64,000 nt of DNA from Lactobacillus selangorensis (GTDB lineage: Bacteria; Bacillota; Bacilli; Lactobacillales; Lactobacillaceae). The position numbers and the translations under genes are program-made. Numbering within the stretch: the stretch's first letter is position 1; each line of letters begins with the position of its first letter. Shown here one piece after another: positions 36,526-44,057 of the stretch. Location of the stretch: contig NZ_JQAZ01000008.1 in assembly GCF_001437205.1 (NCBI RefSeq), forward strand, positions 20,420-84,419. Direction: 5' to 3'. Under the pieces are notes generated by a model. That model did not search any database. It was not told the DNA's origin and worked only from the letters and a program-made list of their open reading frames with translations.

Positions 36526-39114
36526 ATGAAACAACGCATGCAGCATTTTTTGCAAAGCAGTTTATTCTATCTGTGTGCCTTTCTGCTGGCGCTGCTGACC
36601 TTAATGGCTGCCTTTTGGGCGCTGAATTTGACACCGTTCGGGACCCGCAACCTGCTAATTAGCGACATGGGGACCCAGTACATTCCGTTTTTCACCGAGT
36701 TTCGGCATCAGCTGATTACGCACCAGCTGAGCCTGTATTCTTTTTCATTATCATTAGGGGATAATGTGCTGCCGTTAGTGGCCTATTATTTATTGAGCCC
36801 CTTCAACTTACTGCTCGTTTGCTTCAAGGCGTCAGCCGTACCGACGGCAATCAGCTGGATTATCCTGCTTAAAGTCGGCACAGCCAGCCTGACGATGGCA
36901 CTGTTTCTGAAATTGACCTACCATCAGCAGCATGTTTCAACGTTGCTATTTGCGGCGGCCTATAGTTTGTGCGGTTTTGTGGCAATGTATTTTTATGATG
37001 TGATGTGGCTCGATGGTGTCATTCTGCTGCCGTTAGTGGCGTTGGGATTGCAACGGCTTGCCAATGGGTATCACAGCGAACTGTATGTGTTCAGCTTGTG
37101 GCTGACAATCGTCACCAATTATTACATGGGGTACATGACGTGCCTCTTTTCTGTTTGCTACTTCATCTATTTATTGGAACTGCGGAAAAATCAGCAGCAC
37201 CGCCACCATTTTTGGGACGGAGAACAGCGTTTGCTGGTGCAGTACGGATTAGATTCGCTCTTTGCCGGCGTGATGACTTTATTTATCTTGGTCCCCGCTT
37301 TGCTGGGAATGCTGAAAACGGGGAAACAGCACTTTAACTGGCACAGCTTTTTACCAACACCGCGTTTCGGGACGTCGGTATTCAGTCAGTTCGGAATTGT
37401 CGGCAGCGATTATACGCAGCATTTGCAGCATAATCCGAGTGTCTACATCAGCATTTTCATCTTTGTGCTGTTAATCGGCTTTTTCGGTTCGAAACAGATT
37501 GCGAAGGGCCGCAAGAAAGTATCAATCGGATTATTTCTGGCATTGGCTGCTAGTTTATGGATTGGGACTTTGAATACGATTTGGCACATGTTTCAGCTGC
37601 CGAATGGCTTCCCGTATCGCAATGCTTACTTTTTCTCGTTTGTCTGCATTTTTCTGGCATACGAGTTCTGGCTGACCAAACCATGGCAGCATGAACCGGA
37701 ATGGTTAGGCCGCAGCAGCGTTATCGCAGCGGCCCTGATTATTTTAGGCTATGTTTCCGAACATATTGCGTATTTGGCGAAGGCACGGCCGTATCCAGTC
37801 CAAGACCATTACTTGCTGCAGACGCTTGTCATTCTGACGCTGGAAATGCTGCTGCTGTACATGAGCACCCATTTGCACCAGACCCATTTATTGTGGGCGT
37901 TCTTGCTGGGCATCGTTGTCGTCGGTGAATTGGGCGCCAATTTTTATGGCAGTTTCAAAACAGCCAAAACTGGCGACCAGCAGGTTTATGCTCATAATTA
38001 CACGCTCGAAATGAATTATTTGAAGAAGACCAAGCCGAAAGGGAAGGCCTTTTACCGAGTCAACAATGAAAACTCGCTGATCAATGCGGCCTTTCAGGAA
38101 CCGTATAACAATTACAACGATCCGCTGCTGTTTGACCTGAATGGGGTCAACTTGTACAGTTCGACGCTCAATGAACAGACTCGTTCGACGCTGCAGAAAC
38201 TGGGCTTTTATAGTAAGAATGCACGTCGAATCAGCACCGTTGGGACGACCTATGTCACTGATTCGCTGTTCGATATCAAGTACCGGCTCAGCATGGACCT
38301 CGATCATGATTCGCTCCATGAGCATATGGCCAGCACACTGGGCATCGGTTACGCCGTTTCGCCAAGCATCAAACAGGTGGTTCTGCAGCCTGATGCGGCG
38401 TTACAGAACCAGCAGATGATGCTGAATCACATGTTCGGCGATCAGGCAGAATATTTTAATCCGGTTCAGATTGAAAGTGTTCGTTCCTACCAGCTGAATC
38501 AGGTTTATCATTATGATATTCACGCTCGGACAACGGCCAGCGGGCCATTGTATGTCTACTTTCCGCAGGTGGATATCGAAAAATCCCGTTTTCGTGTCAA
38601 TGGGCAGCTCAAGAAAACCCGTCTCCGAGTCGTCAATCAGGCCGTTTTGAGTGTCGGCGACTACAAACAAGGGCAATCGTTCCACTTCACATTCGATACG
38701 AAACAGCCGCAGATTCAATTATCGGAAAAATTCCAGACACTGAATCTGAAACTGTTCCGGACCAATATTGAAAAGCTGTCGCATTCGCAGTTCCAGCTTC
38801 AGCAGAACTGGCACAGTCAGCGTTTGAGCGGCCGGATTACCAATACGAAAAATAAGGTGCTGTTTATGAGTATTCCGTATGATTCCGGCTGGCGGGCGTT
38901 TGTGGATGGACAGCTCGTTAAACCAATTCGGGTTGTCGGCGGCTTTTTGGGTGTTCCATTGAAACCAGGGGAGCACCAAGTGGCCTTTTATTATCGAGTG
39001 CCAGGGTTGCGGCCTTGTTCGGGGATCAGTTTCGGGGCCTTTATCCTCTATCTAGCGTACGCCGTGATATTATGGCGTTATGACCGTCATGAACGAAGCA
39101 AACGGCTGCGTTAG
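36526..39114 (+). CDS. YfhO-family membrane protein
   Basis: 862 residues. About 12 TM helices in the first ~480 residues, with the loop SDMGTQYIPFFTEFRHQL near residue 45 that is diagnostic of YfhO, then a large extracytoplasmic domain (~490-840), ending in one more TM helix and a basic tail. GAGA-type ribosome site precedes ATG 15 bases after the upstream gene. YfhO proteins act with CsbB-type transferases to put sugars on lipoteichoic acid outside the membrane. The three-gene set therefore forms a complete export-and-transfer module. Confidence 0.88.
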   Translation: MKQRMQHFLQSSLFYLCAFLLALLTLMAAFWALNLTPFGTRNLLISDMGTQYIPFFTEFRHQLITHQLSLYSFSLSLGDNVLPLVAYYLLSPFNLLLVCFKASAVPTAISWIILLKVGTASLTMALFLKLTYHQQHVSTLLFAAAYSLCGFVAMYFYDVMWLDGVILLPLVALGLQRLANGYHSELYVFSLWLTIVTNYYMGYMTCLFSVCYFIYLLELRKNQQHRHHFWDGEQRLLVQYGLDSLFAGVMTLFILVPALLGMLKTGKQHFNWHSFLPTPRFGTSVFSQFGIVGSDYTQHLQHNPSVYISIFIFVLLIGFFGSKQIAKGRKKVSIGLFLALAASLWIGTLNTIWHMFQLPNGFPYRNAYFFSFVCIFLAYEFWLTKPWQHEPEWLGRSSVIAAALIILGYVSEHIAYLAKARPYPVQDHYLLQTLVILTLEMLLLYMSTHLHQTHLLWAFLLGIVVVGELGANFYGSFKTAKTGDQQVYAHNYTLEMNYLKKTKPKGKAFYRVNNENSLINAAFQEPYNNYNDPLLFDLNGVNLYSSTLNEQTRSTLQKLGFYSKNARRISTVGTTYVTDSLFDIKYRLSMDLDHDSLHEHMASTLGIGYAVSPSIKQVVLQPDAALQNQQMMLNHMFGDQAEYFNPVQIESVRSYQLNQVYHYDIHARTTASGPLYVYFPQVDIEKSRFRVNGQLKKTRLRVVNQAVLSVGDYKQGQSFHFTFDTKQPQIQLSEKFQTLNLKLFRTNIEKLSHSQFQLQQNWHSQRLSGRITNTKNKVLFMSIPYDSGWRAFVDGQLVKPIRVVGGFLGVPLKPGEHQVAFYYRVPGLRPCSGISFGAFILYLAYAVILWRYDRHERSKRLR

Positions 39115-39137
39115 ACAGATATTTATACTGTCAAAAC

Positions 39138-39184
39138 AAAAGCAGGTCTTAAAATGCAAAGTTTGCATTTTAAGACCTGCTTTT
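39138..39184 (+). terminator. Terminator after yfhO with 23-bp perfect arms
   Basis: AAAAGCAGGTCTTAAAATGC and its continuation to 39160 pair perfectly with 39162-39184. It shares the AAAATGCA/TGCATTTT core with the nagA and LCP terminators. Confidence 0.85.
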
Positions 39185-39221
39185 CGTGAAATGATGATTT
39201 TGTGTATGCTTTCATTTAAAC

Positions 39222-39332
39222 GCGTTCCAAAAGTCTGAGCCTTCCGGTTAAGTTCATTCGGAAAACGGCCCAGAGTGCGGTCCTTTTTCCGAATTTCCTT
39301 AATCCTCATGCTCAGTTCGACTTTTGTCACGC
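39222..39332. repeat. 110-bp hairpin repeat, copy A
   Basis: Starts GCGTTCCAAAAGTC and ends GACTTTTGTCACGC, giving imperfect terminal inverted repeats. Inside, TGAGC/GCTCA, GGTTAAG/CTTAATCC and ATTCGGAAAA/TTTTCCGAAT pair in register, so almost the whole element folds into one long hairpin. It is followed by TCTAGT, as is copy B 12 bases away. No coding potential seen. Probably a mobile or structured intergenic repeat. Confidence 0.75.
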
Positions 39333-39344
39333 TCTAGTTAAAAC

Positions 39345-39453
39345 GCGTTCCAAGGTGCTGTTAATTCCGCTGAACTGACTTTTCCTTGCGAGTTTAAAAC
39401 ACTCGCCACGTCAAAGTCGTGTTCTGCTCATTGCCACCCGCACCTTGTCACGC
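39345..39453. repeat. 110-bp hairpin repeat, copy B
   Basis: Starts GCGTTCCAAGGTGC and ends GCACCTTGTCACGC, followed by TCTAGT. The conserved ends match copy A; the interior differs (a GCGAGTTTAAAACACTCGC hairpin lies in the middle). The flank supplies the TAG stop of the leftward RpiR gene at 39455-39457. Confidence 0.7.
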
Positions 39454-39454
39454 T

Positions 39455-40315
39455 CTAGTGTTCAATTCTTGTTTTATTGATGGCTTCATGGACTTGCTGG
39501 AAGACTTTTTCGGTCTGGTCGCTGGTCTTGACGGCACTCATCATAAAGAGGCTGTCCATCAGGCTGATTTGGGCAATCAGGGCATGCAGGGCTTCGGCAC
39601 GATAGCTGGTTTCTTCGGCAATCGAGAGGAAGCAGACATCGGCAATTTTAGCCATGGGCGAATTGCCAAAACTGGTAATCACGATTAGTGGAACGTTATG
39701 CTTTTTCAGTAATTTGGCAATTTCTAGGGTGTCACGGTCCCGGCCAGTGTGGGAAATGACAATGGCTGCATCTTTAGCGGACAGACGGGCGGCACTCATC
39801 AGCTGCATATGAAAATCATTGCTGAAAACCGGATTTAAATTGGTCCGCAAAAACTTATGGTAGCCATCCTCAGCTACAATTGCAGAGGCGCCGAGTCCAT
39901 ACAAACCGAGCTCATGGCTGTGGACGATATATTCGACGGCCTGCTGCAAGCTTGCATCGGATAATAACGGCAAAGTAGCTTTTAAAGCTGCCGAATTGGA
40001 TGCAAAAATCTTCTGGGCCATGACTAAGTAAGAGTCGTCATCATTGATTTCCCGAAAGAGGGGATTGGCTTTATCGTGTGAGGAAGATTGCTGGGCCAAA
40101 TTTAATTTTAAGGCCTGAAAATTATTGAAACCAAGTGATTTAGCCAAACGCGAGATGGTGGCGGTTGAAGCTCCGGTGGCGCCGGAAAGTTGCTGGATCG
40201 TCAGCTGGCTCGCTTTTTGCGGCGATTGCATTATAAAATCAGCCACATCTTTTTCTTTTTCACTGAGGTTGGGATAATAAGCCTTGATCAAACTGATCGT
40301 TTCCTGCGCCATCAT
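39455..40315 (-). CDS. MurR/RpiR-family transcriptional regulator
   Basis: 286 residues. N-terminal HTH_6 domain 1-75 (EKDVADFIMQSPQKASQLTIQQLSG, then ISRLAKSLGFNNFQALKLNL) and a SIS sugar-phosphate-binding domain ~105-245 with GLGASAIVAEDGYHKF and VISHTGRDRDTLEIAKLL. The family senses phosphosugars and controls sugar or amino-sugar genes. No catabolic gene is adjacent, so its targets are unknown; nagA and the AgaS-type operon in this window are candidates. Its stop codon lies in the flank of hairpin repeat B. Confidence 0.88.
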   Translation of the reverse strand: MMAQETISLIKAYYPNLSEKEKDVADFIMQSPQKASQLTIQQLSGATGASTATISRLAKSLGFNNFQALKLNLAQQSSSHDKANPLFREINDDDSYLVMAQKIFASNSAALKATLPLLSDASLQQAVEYIVHSHELGLYGLGASAIVAEDGYHKFLRTNLNPVFSNDFHMQLMSAARLSAKDAAIVISHTGRDRDTLEIAKLLKKHNVPLIVITSFGNSPMAKIADVCFLSIAEETSYRAEALHALIAQISLMDSLFMMSAVKTSDQTEKVFQQVHEAINKTRIEH

Positions 40316-40489
40316 AAATCGCCTTCCTTTATCGTTGTTCTTTTTAAGTATAGCATTGAAATCGCATGCATTCCTTCTTTTTTGGGTGCTAGCTTGCCAA
40401 AACGCTAAGAAGGCTTGAAATAGCGGTTTAATAACGATTAAAAAATATTAGTTATTTTATAAGCGCTCTTGTGGGTCTTGTCAAAATTG

Positions 40490-40585
40490 TTGTGTTAGAA
40501 TCAAACTGGAATCATCGCATGGGGGGATGTCGGTGATTCCATCAAATCAACTGCGGTCCGGTACGTGAACGTATCGGACTTTTTT
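40490..40585 (+). ncRNA. Candidate small RNA with intrinsic terminator
   Basis: After TTAGAAT (a possible -10 around 40496) the sequence holds GGAATCATCG (40508-40517) paired with CGGTGATTCC (40531-40540) around a G-rich loop GGGGGG, a single-stranded ATCAAATCAACTGC, then an 11-bp stem GTCCGGTACGT/ACGTATCGGAC (40556-40579) and TTTTTT. No ORF fits, and the next rightward gene is 417 bases away behind another terminator, so this reads as an independent short transcript. No known Rfam family could be assigned from memory. Confidence 0.5.
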
Positions 40586-40591
40586 CCAATC

Positions 40592-40638
40592 GAAAAACAC
40601 TTCAGGCAAACAAAAATGCTTGCCTGAAGTGTTTTTTT
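40592..40638. terminator. Bidirectional hairpin downstream of the 58-residue gene
   Basis: AAAAACACTTCAGGCAA pairs with TTGCCTGAAGTGTTTTT; A run on the left and T run on the right allow use on both strands. Confidence 0.8.
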
Positions 40639-40658
40639 AAAGACCTTCTAATCCAATT

Positions 40659-40835
40659 TTAAGAGTTTTTATGGTGCAGATCCGTGATCAAACAAACAAC
40701 GGCATCTAACAGCATCCCAATCCCCATCAGGTACATGGACAACATACTCTGACCGATCAGTAAACAAACGATGACAGCAACATAAAGAATGACTAAGATC
40801 ACGTCGACCGTCACACTACCTTGCATATTACTCAT
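40659..40835 (-). CDS. Small membrane protein, 58 residues
   Basis: A short leftward ORF beginning MSNMQGSVTVDVILVILYVA and ending ITDLHHKNS. Residues ~9-28 and ~31-51 are hydrophobic, so two TM helices are likely. A GAGGGGG site lies 7 bases before the ATG and a bidirectional terminator follows 20 bases after the stop, which supports a real gene. No family is recognised. Its neighbours are a candidate small RNA and a metal ABC importer, neither of which fixes a role. Confidence 0.6.
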   Translation of the reverse strand: MSNMQGSVTVDVILVILYVAVIVCLLIGQSMLSMYLMGIGMLLDAVVCLITDLHHKNS

Positions 40836-40895
40836 TTGGACAACCCCCTCGGCGATTCTGTTTCCACTTCATTATGGAAGAAATGAAGTTAAATT

Positions 40896-40949
40896 GCCAG
40901 TAAAATACCCGCCATTATTTGACATGTTCAAAAAAACCGGTAAAATAAA
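40896..40949 (+). promoter_or_regulatory. Promoter and repeated operator-like motif of the metal ABC operon
   Basis: TTGACA (40919-40924) and TAAAAT (40941-40946) form a promoter with 16-base spacing. AGTAAAATACC (40899-40909) and GGTAAAATAAA (40939-40949) are variants of the palindrome GGTA-AAA-TACC seen exactly at 43895-43905. One copy covers the -10, as expected for a metal-responsive repressor. The regulator is not identified. Confidence 0.45.
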
Positions 40950-41002
40950 ATTATGCTTAATAGTAATCATTCCTCTTTAGAGACGAAAAGGAGCGTCACA
41001 GC

Positions 41003-41911
41003 ATGAAAAAAAAGCGCATTTGGGGCGGCTTGCTCGTTCTGATTCTCCTCACGGCCGTCCTTTTACAAGGCTGTCAGGCACGTTCAACGAAACAAACAGT
41101 TTCTGCGAACGGGAAGATTCAAATCGTCAGTTCGCTCGATTTTTATGGGCAGGTGGCTAAACAAGTAGCCGGTCGTTATGGACATGTGACTTCGATTATC
41201 AACAATCCGGCGATCGACCCGCATGATTATAACCCGACGACTGACAATGCGAAGGCCGTTTCAAAGGCGCAAGTCGTTCTGTATAACGGATTAGGCTATG
41301 ACGATTGGATGCCCCGATTGATCAATGCCACCAATTCTCCCAAATGGACTTTAGCAATTGGGACCCAGCTGCTGCATAAAAAGGACGGTGCCAATGAGCA
41401 TGTCTGGTATGAACCAACCACGATGATTAAACTGACCAAATGGCTTGTCAAGACTGATAGCAAAATCGACCCGGCGCATAAAAGTACTTTTGAGCAGAAT
41501 GGGCAGGCTTATCTGCAGACGCTGAAGCCGCTCCAGCAGCAGATTCAGCGCTTAAAGCAGCACAGCCACCATCAGAAAGTGGCAGTCAGCGAACCGGTCT
41601 TTAATTATTCATTAAGTGCGATGGGCTATCGAATCAGCAACGAACATTTTGCCAAAGCAATTGAAAACGGCACTGATCCATCGCCAGCTGATATTGCGGC
41701 CATGCAGAAGGATATCAAGCAGCATAAAATCGCCTTTTTTGTGGAAAACACTCAGACTGATGATACCGTCATCCGCAACATGGTTAAATTGTGCAAACAG
41801 TACAAAGTTCCAGTCGTTAAAGTGACCGAAACGCTGCCGGCTCACATGACCTATCAAGAGTGGATGACAAAGCAGTATGATCAAGTCGAAAAGATTCAAA
41901 ACAAGGAGTGA
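41003..41911 (+). CDS. Metal ABC transporter substrate-binding lipoprotein (ZnuA/AdcA type)
   Basis: 302 residues. Signal peptide with lipobox LLQGC, lipidation at C24. Cluster 9 binding protein: first ligand His in PAIDPHDYNPT, NGLGYDDWM, second His in GANEHVWYEP, later SEPVFNYSLSAMGY and FVENTQTDD. The lack of a long His-rich loop leaves zinc and manganese both open, zinc slightly favoured. First gene of a three-gene operon. Confidence 0.9.
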   Translation: MKKKRIWGGLLVLILLTAVLLQGCQARSTKQTVSANGKIQIVSSLDFYGQVAKQVAGRYGHVTSIINNPAIDPHDYNPTTDNAKAVSKAQVVLYNGLGYDDWMPRLINATNSPKWTLAIGTQLLHKKDGANEHVWYEPTTMIKLTKWLVKTDSKIDPAHKSTFEQNGQAYLQTLKPLQQQIQRLKQHSHHQKVAVSEPVFNYSLSAMGYRISNEHFAKAIENGTDPSPADIAAMQKDIKQHKIAFFVENTQTDDTVIRNMVKLCKQYKVPVVKVTETLPAHMTYQEWMTKQYDQVEKIQNKE

Positions 41912-41916
41912 ATGAG

Positions 41917-42603
41917 ATGACCACGAAACCATTATTGAAAATCACAGACTTGTCGATTGCGTTCCGCGATCGCAAATTGATTCAGCATTTAAATCTGACC
42001 GTTCAACCGGGCGAATTCTTAGCCATTATTGGTGAAAATGGGGTCGGGAAAACGACCCTGATTCGAACTGTCACCGGTCAGCGCAAACCTGAAGGGGGCA
42101 CGATTCAATTCGATGTTCCTGCGAAAAAGATGCGCTTTGGTTATGTCCCGCAGTTTCGGAATATTTCGGAAGAATATCCGCTGTCGATGCGGGATTTTGT
42201 CGAGCTGAACCTGCTGCATTTACGGCCTTGGCTGACTAAAAAGGAACACCAGCGAGTTACCAATGTTCTGACAGAGGTGGGAATCGAAAATATCGACAAC
42301 ACCTCGATGGGGCAAGCCTCTGGCGGTGAAAAGCAAAAAGCTTATCTCGCCCAGGCCATCGTCAATGAACCACGGCTGCTGATTCTCGATGAATCAACGG
42401 CCAGTCTTGATGTCGAAGCTAAAAATGAGCTGATGGGTCTGGTCAAAAAACTCAACCAGCAGGATGGACTGACAGTGTTGTTCATTACCCATGATTTACC
42501 GCTGGCGAAGAAGTATGCCGATCAGTTTCTGCTGATTCGCCGCAATGGTCAGTATGAAGAAAAGCCGATCGACCAGCTCGATACGACACAGGATATTCAA
42601 TAA
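41917..42603 (+). CDS. Metal ABC transporter ATP-binding protein
   Basis: 228 residues. Walker A GENGVGKTT, signature ASGGEKQKAYLAQA, Walker B LLILDEST, switch His in FITHD. ATG is 8 bases after AAGGAG; a GTG at 41908 overlaps the ribosome site. Couples to the binding protein before and the permease after it. Confidence 0.92.
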   Translation: MTTKPLLKITDLSIAFRDRKLIQHLNLTVQPGEFLAIIGENGVGKTTLIRTVTGQRKPEGGTIQFDVPAKKMRFGYVPQFRNISEEYPLSMRDFVELNLLHLRPWLTKKEHQRVTNVLTEVGIENIDNTSMGQASGGEKQKAYLAQAIVNEPRLLILDESTASLDVEAKNELMGLVKKLNQQDGLTVLFITHDLPLAKKYADQFLLIRRNGQYEEKPIDQLDTTQDIQ

Positions 42604-42623
42604 ATCAAGGAGGAAATGGAAAT

Positions 42624-43418
42624 ATGTTTGCTTGGGATTTTATGCAAAATGCGTTTATTGCCAGTACCTTCATTGCGATTACTTGCGGCCTGGTCGGTGT
42701 TTACGTCATTGCACAACGAATGTCATTTTTATCGCACACGTTATCAGAAATCGGGTTTGCCGGTGCGGCATTTGGATTATTTACCGGCATTGCGCCATTA
42801 GACGGAATGCTGCTGTTTACGATTGGCAGTTCGATTTTCGTCGGCCGGCTCGGAACCGATGAGAGTCAGCGGGAATCGTCGATCAGCGCTGTTTCGAGTT
42901 TGTTTATCGGCTTAGGAATTTTGTTTCTTTCGTTATCGAATAAAAGTGCCAGTTATGCGACCAACATTTTATTCGGGAGTATCATCGGAATCAGTCTGCA
43001 GGATGTTTATCAGCTCGTTGTTTTATCCGCCCTTATTTTGATTTCGATTCTGCTGGTCTATCGCTACTTGAATTTTTATTCGTACGACCCAATCGGGGCC
43101 CAATCCCAACGATTGAAGACAGGATTTTTGTCGATTTACTTTTTGCTGATTTTGGCGGTCACTGTTAGTATCGCTGCTCAGATTGTCGGCTCGCTTCTGG
43201 TCTTCATCTTATTAACTTTACCAGCCTCCGTTGCGCAGTATCTGGGCAATTCGATTCAAAAGATGATTGGCATTTCGATTGGCTGTGCGCTGGTCGGCGT
43301 CTGGACTGGCCTTTACCTTGGCTACTTGACCAACTGGCCAGTGACTTTCTTCATCGCTTTGATTGAATTTCTCTTTTACGCCGGTGCTTATTTGTATCAT
43401 CGGCATTCAATGCATTAA
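42624..43418 (+). CDS. Metal ABC transporter permease (ZnuB/AdcB type)
   Basis: 264 residues, about 7-8 TM helices, ABC-3 family (MSFLSHTLSEIGFAGAA, LFGSIIGIS, then VGSLLVFILLTLPASVAQ). AAGGAGG precedes the ATG. Ends the operon before a terminator. Confidence 0.92.
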   Translation: MFAWDFMQNAFIASTFIAITCGLVGVYVIAQRMSFLSHTLSEIGFAGAAFGLFTGIAPLDGMLLFTIGSSIFVGRLGTDESQRESSISAVSSLFIGLGILFLSLSNKSASYATNILFGSIIGISLQDVYQLVVLSALILISILLVYRYLNFYSYDPIGAQSQRLKTGFLSIYFLLILAVTVSIAAQIVGSLLVFILLTLPASVAQYLGNSIQKMIGISIGCALVGVWTGLYLGYLTNWPVTFFIALIEFLFYAGAYLYHRHSMH

Positions 43419-43425
43419 GGCAATT

Positions 43426-43456
43426 AAAAAGCACGCCGTTTCGGCGTGTTTTTTTG
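43426..43456 (+). terminator. Terminator of the metal ABC operon
   Basis: GCACGCCG-TTT-CGGCGTG hairpin with a TTTTTTT tail. Confidence 0.9.
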
Positions 43457-43470
43457 TGCTGTTTTTAAAT

Positions 43471-43487
43471 GCGTTCCAAGGTGCTTA
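43471..43487. repeat. Partial end of the 110-bp hairpin repeat (copy C)
   Basis: GCGTTCCAAGGTGC is identical to the left end of copy B, but the rest of the element is not present. It abuts the TAA stop of the DUF960 gene. A truncated remnant or a shared terminal motif. Confidence 0.5.
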
Positions 43488-43841
43488 CATTTGGTATTCT
43501 TCTGGCAGAATCATTTTCTGCTCATAACGGGAGTTGACGACCAGAATTTCGTTAGGGAGCAGGTCGTCTTCAAATAATCTGAGGCTGAATTGTTCCTTTT
43601 GATGGGGCGCTTCCTGGGAAAAGTTGATGTAGCAGAGGCCATCCGCTTTTTCAATTTGAAAATGAAGCAGGTGGGCTAAGGAATAAGTTTCCAGTGAGAG
43701 GGCGTCGATATAATTCCATAAGTAATTTGCGAAAAATGGGGGAACCTCAGACTGAATTCCAGGTGTGAGGATGCGCTGCTTGCCTCTAAATGACGTATGA
43801 AGTTTATCTTTCCTAAACAATGAAATCACCCTTTTTCTCAC
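43485..43841 (-). CDS. DUF960-like protein
   Basis: 118 residues. From about residue 23 (ILTPGIQSEVPPFFANYLWNY) to the end (MILPEEY) it follows the pattern I know for DUF960: T.GI...VP at the front, MW..ID, a QE.P segment here NFSQEAPHQKEQF, and a V.D...TMLL.EEY end. Function of DUF960 is unknown. GTG start with AAAGGA 4 bases upstream; a TTG at 43820 behind AAAGGG is an alternative. It faces the metal ABC operon tail-to-tail, and a GGTAAAATACC palindrome lies upstream of it. Confidence 0.65.
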   Translation of the reverse strand: MRKRVISLFRKDKLHTSFRGKQRILTPGIQSEVPPFFANYLWNYIDALSLETYSLAHLLHFQIEKADGLCYINFSQEAPHQKEQFSLRLFEDDLLPNEILVVNSRYEQKMILPEEYQM

Positions 43842-43894
43842 CGATCCTTTACAAATTTATCTGTTGCGTTAGACAACATATTAACGACCTAGCC

Positions 43895-43905
43895 GGTAAA
43901 ATACC
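43895..43905 (-). promoter_or_regulatory. GGTAAAATACC palindrome upstream of the DUF960 gene
   Basis: Perfect GGTA-AAA-TACC inverted repeat within AGCCGGTAAAATACC, almost identical to TGCCAGTAAAATACC upstream of the metal importer. The 217-base gap also contains a CCGACT/AGTCGG hairpin (44011-44046) lacking a T run. Confidence 0.4.
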
Positions 43906-44057
43906 AGTCAAATCGCCAGTCTGTAAACGAAACGATAGACTTGTCATCAAATTGAAATCTATTTTCTGCTTTTGTTACTTCAGCTTAACGAAACCATTTC
44001 GAAACTGCGACCGACTTAAGTTCGAGCTTGAAAGGGCTTTAGTCGGAGAACAAATGT

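Noticed and set aside
40508..40585. Resemblance to a fluoride riboswitch (GGGGATG ... AACTGC)
   Set aside because: The 3' pseudoknot part (TGATG...CTAC) is missing and no fluoride exporter or enolase gene follows; only short word matches remain.
44011..44046. pepF terminator
   Set aside because: CCGACT/AGTCGG hairpin exists but has no T run on the minus strand, so termination is unsupported.
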